Assembly: GCA_000708835.1 (NCBI GenBank)
Contig: DF237325.1
Coordinates: 26,203-90,202 of the forward strand
DNA length: 64,000 nucleotides
Origin: Klebsormidium nitens
Taxonomy: Eukaryota; Streptophyta; Klebsormidiophyceae; Klebsormidiales; Klebsormidiaceae
Direction: 5' to 3'
Shown here one piece after another: positions 58,605 through 64,000 of the stretch. Below the pieces are notes generated by a model. The model was given only the letters and a program-made list of their open reading frames with translations. It was not told the DNA's origin and did not search any database. Position 1 is the stretch's first letter. Each line of letters opens with the position of its first letter. The position numbers and the translations under genes are program-made.

Positions 58605-61600
58605 TCAGTGACCGTTCACAATGCCGGAGCCATGGATGAAGCGCGCATCGTCTTCAGTGTAGACGTGAGTCTCGGCGGCAAGACTGCAACAAGAGGCGCA
58701 GCATCTCGTGTCACATTCTCGACAAGCTTTACAGTGGCCAGATCAAGAATACTAGCCAGTGCCTAGCGCCCACGGCTGAAAAAAGTAGCTGTGGAGATGC
58801 CAGCTTTCCAGCATAGGCAAAGCGCAACGCAAGCTTCTCTAACACTCACTTGACCCTTCGTTTTTAGAAGCTCACGAGATATCTACACCAATCGCCAGAA
58901 CCTTTCCGTGTTTCATGACTGGTTTGTGCACTCAACACCTTCCAGAGAACTGCAAGCTCATGAAGAGCAGAGTGTTTGTCATCTGGTGGAGAGCAGACTA
59001 TTGACAAGCATCAGACGGTCTTTCCTTTGCGCATCGCCTGTGCACTCACCCCTTCCTGACCGCCTTGCTCAGGGCCATCTCTGCCTGGAGGGTGCGGCCG
59101 TCTAGGTACCCAAGCTCCCCGTTGATCCGCTTTGCAATAGCCGCTGCAGGATTGCAAAGAGGGCAGCTTTCAGAAAGCGAGTGGAATATGCAGGGTAGTC
59201 GCACAATGTTACGACGAGCACCGGCTTCATCTTGCAAAGACAGCGCGTTGATCAGCAAGAACCGGGCACGTGGAGAAGGGGTGCCAATATCACCCAATCC
59301 GTCCTTCCGAGGTAAAGCGCAATTGGCGTGCAATGCAGCGATGAAGCAGCGCCCCAAGTGACCGCGAAGAGAAGCAAAACCAACAGTATCTGGCAAGACA
59401 TCCTTGTGAATCATGGATTATGCTCAATCAAGTTAGGGGCCCTTGGTATGAGCCGTTGAACAGACTGCCAGGCAGATGTTGGACAAAGAGACATAAACAG
59501 ACCTTAAATGCGTTCAAAGCTCTACAAAAAAGTTGGTTCAATCATTACCGTCAAGGTCCGCCACGACTGGCTCCTTCAGCGGCTCGTCCGAGGCCATGAT
59601 CCAGCCCCACTGGTCGGCGAAGGACGGCACGTGGGTCGCATACGGCAGGGTGTCTGCAGACGTGAGGGTGTTGGGACAGGTAAGAAGAAGCGACCCGTTC
59701 ATTTTGGCCAGGTAAAAAGTAAAACTGTACTCGGGCGAGACAAAAAGTGCAACGCCAAGCTTTGAAGCTCGGCTAACAAACCGTCACAGGAAGTGGCGTA
59801 ACCCTAACACACTACCCTAAACGCGGGCGCTAAGCAGGCATGTCGCTCTTACAGTCGCTGCGCATTTGTGTGCGCAATTTGTGTGCACAACTTGTGTGGC
59901 CCGTATGCTAGGACACGTTGGTGATCCAGAATACGAGTTAGCTCAACATTGACAACTCAAAGCCCTCAGTTTCGGAGAAGTCTTTCAAAAAGTCTTTCCA
60001 ACCGTGAAGACTCCGTCGTTGCAGGTCGCGGAAAAAGTCGTTGCAGGTCGCGGAAAGCGCATATCAAAGTGGGTCAACCTACAAGAAAAGTTCCTGCAAG
60101 TCAAGAGGGTTTGCATCGAAGTTGGAGCTTGGCCACCAAGCTAGTAATCACATAACTAAGGGTAAGGATCCTCACGCTTGAACACCTGGGCCAATGTGTT
60201 GTGGATTGACGAGTACACCTGCAAAGCAGGCTCACGCGATCAGACATCTGCTTGGATACCCAAACGACGATTGGGTAAAACGAAGAAAAGCGCTAAAAGC
60301 TAAAAAACAATGATCAGTTTCGATGAGCATATCTGTTCATTTTTTCTCATTTGAGTACTAATATCTGCGACACTTACTCACGAGAGTGGTTGATTTCGAC
60401 TTCTATACATGACGCCCACTCCAATTTCTGGTGTTAAGGGACCCCCCAAAGGGCGACTAGGCAGATCGATACACTGCCTCTGGACCCCTTCGCTCGGCAG
60501 GTTTGAGAACCTTCAATCTGCGATTTTGGAACTCTTTGAAAACCGGACAAGGAGAAAGAAACTATTGAGACCTTCCAGCGAGAAACCCGGTCCGAAGTCT
60601 TGCGTCGTGCTCTTACCAGCTTGTACGAGAGGATGCCGGCGGGGCCACCCTGCGTGACAATGATCCCGCCAGGGGCCAGCTTGGGCTTCAGGATCTTCTC
60701 GTAGAAGTCCTGCGAAACAAAGAGGTTCATTCACTTTCAGGCACTTCTCTTCCCTTTCCTCCTTTCCATTTTCCTCGCTCTCGCTGACTGTTGAGAGTGT
60801 CTTTTCGAAGCAATAATCGCCCGTGATGATAAAAGCTCCACTGCAGCAGCACAAACAAACATTCATACTTTGTGCTTGGTCGGAATCAATGTTGTCAGAA
60901 AGCAAAACCGTTCTACTTCGGGCCGGGAATGACCGAATTCAGGCGGGAAATAAGGCTCTACAGACGCTGTCAACTCGTAACGAGCAACTTCGAAGAAGTT
61001 GCGCCCCTACATGGAGTACTCGGAAGGCCTTCTTGCAGTCACTGCATAGCTGTGCGCCCGCCCAAGCCTGCTCTGTTGATGTTGTGATCATCTTCTCGTA
61101 CAGAGACGAACGACGTGGCGAAAGAATCATACAGAAGACCGATGAAAAGTCAATCAAGCCGAAGCAAGAGTCAAAGCGGAAAGACCAAGCTTACAAAAGG
61201 AAGTACATAAGTAGAGTCTCAACAATCACCTTGGTGTAGAGCTTGTAGCATGGGCCACCCTCTACTGGATCCGCCAGATCTCCAATGATGACGTCAAACT
61301 GCTCGGTGCTCCGCTCCAGCTCGACTCTGGGCAATGGGGAGCAACGGTCAGAGACCAGCAACGCGCGGCAGACTGGTGCTTACAGGAAATCATAAGAGTG
61401 GCAGAAGCTCGATAACATGGTAAGCAGAAGGGACAAAGGAACAAAATCGACCTAAGCTGAGAGCTTTCTGAGCCAGTCGACTCCAGTTCAGGTGCTTGCA
61501 CAAAAAGCTATGTTTCTTCTGTCAGGTTTACCAAACGGGTGTCAGAACAGAAGCCCAGCGCTTCGAGTTTTCTCCCCCTCGAGTCACGAGCAAACGCATA

Positions 61601-63576
61601 TCCAAAGGCAGAAGCCTTCATTTGTAGGCGCAACGCCCCCCATTTTTATTAAAGAAGACTTTGCGTACACTCACAGGGCATCATTGTAGAGGACCTCGAG
61701 GCGGGGGTCCTCGAAGGCCTCCTTATTCGCAGGCAGGTAGTCGCGGCAGAACTCAACGACGACCTGAAAACAGATTGAAGGAAAAAATTGAACGCCCGTT
61801 CAACTAAACTCCGCTTCACTGGTCGGCAAATACTCTAAAGTTGAAGGCTTGGCCCAACACCTCAGCCAGCTACTAATCGCCTCAAGAATGGGAGTTCCTA
61901 TCAAGGAGGCAGGAGACACCGACGACGAACACATCACCTGATGCTTGAACAATTGATGTGTCTCTCTGTGCTAGGAGACCCTCAACATGTTGATCAGCAA
62001 ACCCACGCCCATTCCTTTTTTGGGCGTTCGACCATAACAGCTTGCTCCCGCCTTGCAATCCCACGACCGCGCTTCTTCATGCGAAGCATACGCCTAGGAC
62101 AACAGAGCCCCAGCTGCCAGAAAGATCTTTGAAGAGGAGATTAGAAGTGGCGATGGGGCTCACCTGGTCGATATCAACCATCACTACCTTCTCGACGCTC
62201 TTGTGGCGCAGGGCCTGTAATCAATCGGGAGGGTCAGTCGGAGCTTTTTCAAAGTGTCCAGGCTAGAGTGCTTTGACACAACTACTCGGGAAAAAGCGCC
62301 TGCAGACATCAGTCAACGGTCTCTAACCTATTTCATGACCTATGGAGGCAGCAATCCATGCTGAGACACCTATTTGACCATCTGCCCAAGCCTTACGACA
62401 ACATTTCAGCATTGCCCACGTCTTCAATACGCCTCAAGTTTCTTGTCAGGAGGGGGCTGAATCGGCTTACCTCGCGGGCGGTTGAGCCCTCCCCTCCACC
62501 CATGATGAAGATCTTCTTGGGGCTGCAGGAATACAGGCCAGAAGATAAAAACACTGTCTTCAAAGTCCATAATGGATCATGCCACTCACGAGCTCACATC
62601 AACCTCGGCGCCGTGTTGACTACTGGCCTGCCAAAAGATAACACCGCGACCGCACTGCTCAAGGGAACCAGATTGTCGAATGACTTTTTCTCCTGGCGTG
62701 TACGTTGAACAATTCTTGCCCCCTCCGACGACCGTCAGCCAATCACTACATCTGACAGTATAACAATTATAGAGTCTGTCACTTACTTTGGGTGGGAGAG
62801 CAGGGCGGGATGAACCAGGGACTCGTGGTACACAAACTCATCTGCCTCAGCACTCTGGGCCTTGCCATCCAGCATCAATAACTGTAGAGAGGAAACCATT
62901 TTTTTTTTAAGAAATCAGAGATCAGGCAGGCTTTCATTGATCACTTTCCAAAGCTTGAATCAAGCCTGATGGAAACGAAGTCTCCCTTGGTGTAATAGAC
63001 AGATCTCATAAGAAGTAATATGAGAAGCTTCCAAAGAGGCCATAGACTCACCTTCCCGAAAGGGCCACTCTCAATGAGCTCGATGTCCTGGAACTTGCTA
63101 GCCCCCTGGTACAGAATGCTGCAAACAAGAACTCTCAAAAGTCAGGTGTGGTCAAAGAAGAACATAGCAAGCAATATGCAGTAACAGCGTGGGTAAAGTT
63201 TTGAAGCGCCCAACGAGACGCTGATCAGGTTCTCAGAGCAACCACCCAGCTGTGCAGCACTAGGGCGCAACTTGAGTCTTTTGTATGCTAACTTGGGTTT
63301 GATTTCGAAATATGCAACAATGCAGCAAAAGTGACTGCCCAAAACTTTATTGTATCTTGGACTGCATTCTTGATCGCAAGAGATTACTGATCGGTGGTAA
63401 TAAGTGGATAATGCAGCAAACTTCGACGGGCACCTTCTTGGTAATGGTGCAATCAAAGCACACAGAAGCTCGGAAACGTTGCAAGATCTCAGGAGTCATC
63501 ACCTCTTGACCTGGACAGACCATTTGAGGTCATCCTGGAGCTCCTCTTCCAACCAAAGCCTGCGCCCCTCCGACAT
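58605..63576 (-). CDS. ACL5: Thermospermine synthase (ACL5-type aminopropyltransferase)
   Basis: Transfers an aminopropyl group from decarboxylated S-adenosylmethionine to spermidine, giving thermospermine. Twelve small exons on the - strand: 63576-63503, 63118-63052, 62881-62787, 62522-62471, 62214-62164, 61763-61675, 61326-61230, 60709-60617, 60218-60176, 59653-59549, 59143-59050, 58683-58605. All phases agree and total 312 residues, close to plant ACL5. Motifs: [41 protein letters not shown], the cofactor loop [74 protein letters not shown] and the ACL5-specific end [19 protein letters not shown]. The EGGP and the tail separate ACL5 from spermidine and spermine synthases. In vascular plants thermospermine limits xylem differentiation; in an alga its role would differ. 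The first donor was set at 63503 because it restores a [14 protein letters not shown] join. Confidence 0.94.
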
Positions 63577-64000
63577 TCTGAATATCTTACTGTGGTATTA
63601 CCGTTGCACTGATTGAACAGAGGCAAACTACTTTGAAAATGATAAAAGATGTTAGATCTTAAGCAGGAAGGCAAAGCAGAGCTGGAAGTTTGACTATGTG
63701 ACCAAGCGAGTGGGCCGCCAAATCCTACATTCCGCAGGGGACGCTAAGACTGTTAGGGCGGCTTTTGACGCAGGCGGGGCCTTGTTTGACACGTCCAAAG
63801 CATGCGGCAAAGGAGCTGAAAAGGAAGCAGAACGGATCTAGCGCGACCCACAGCAAATGAAGAGGGGCTGAAGAACGAGCACTGGCAGATGAAGCTGCTC
63901 CTGACGCAATGCCAAGAATGTGAGAGGCGCCAAATTAATTTTAAGCACTTCTGTCAGTGAACGCAAGTTCTTGATCACGAACACCATGATGGGCGCCTCT
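63577..64000. other. Upstream flank of ACL5 and unresolved right edge
   Basis: On the + strand a frame of about 60 codons (63655-63840, containing AAFDAGGALFDTSKACGKGAEKEAERI) ends at TAG, and another short frame follows at 63870-63960. They could be the decayed edge of a mobile element or a gene starting beyond the window. No family recognised. Confidence 0.3.

Overview
This window looks like nuclear DNA from a green-lineage (streptophyte-type) eukaryote. Its genes are broken by many short GT-AG introns. Several families are plant-lineage: an NOL-type chlorophyll b reductase with a putative plastid transit peptide, a 16-cysteine thaumatin-like (PR-5) protein, an ACL5-type thermospermine synthase, a plastid-type SET methyltransferase and a hybrid histidine kinase. 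A charophyte alga such as Klebsormidium would fit, but that is inference because no species marker is visible. There is one assembly gap (195 N) at 37460-37654. Gene models were built by hand from protein motifs, AG/GT boundaries and phase matching. Most internal exons join with consistent phase, which is the main support for them.

Layout on the + strand, left half: 3' exons of phosphatidylinositol 4-kinase alpha (529-2753, 5' end outside the window); a secreted thaumatin-like protein with a cysteine-rich module and a long proline-rich linker (5176-9501); a repeat-rich stretch (9.7-13 kb) with a palindromic TTGAC array and a decayed duplicate of the PI4K 3' end; an unrecognised basic, probably nuclear protein (14555-17125); a poorly coding stretch with a tRNA-like SINE candidate (17-22 kb); the NOL gene (22494-25978); and a multidomain gene joining an N-terminal helical region to a macro domain (27912-31270).

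Right half: a BTB/POZ gene with one in-frame stop (33139-34623, +) converges on a type B histone acetyltransferase HAT1 (42052-37162, -, containing the gap). Behind it lies a SET-domain methyltransferase (47389-43941, -), then a MITE with perfect terminal inverted repeats (47763-48084). A hybrid histidine kinase (49989-57004, +) converges on thermospermine synthase (63576-58605, -, twelve exons).

The genes do not form one pathway; they are housekeeping, signalling, stress and metabolic genes. The most unusual item is the helical-bundle plus macro gene. Its N-terminal region resembles MLKL/HeLo-type four-helix bundles and its C-terminal half is an ADP-ribose-binding-type macro fold with a Cys-rich insertion and a C-terminal tandem repeat. 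A second theme is a set of short local duplications placed exactly at intron-exon borders in at least four genes. One of them looks like an intron born from a tandem duplication.
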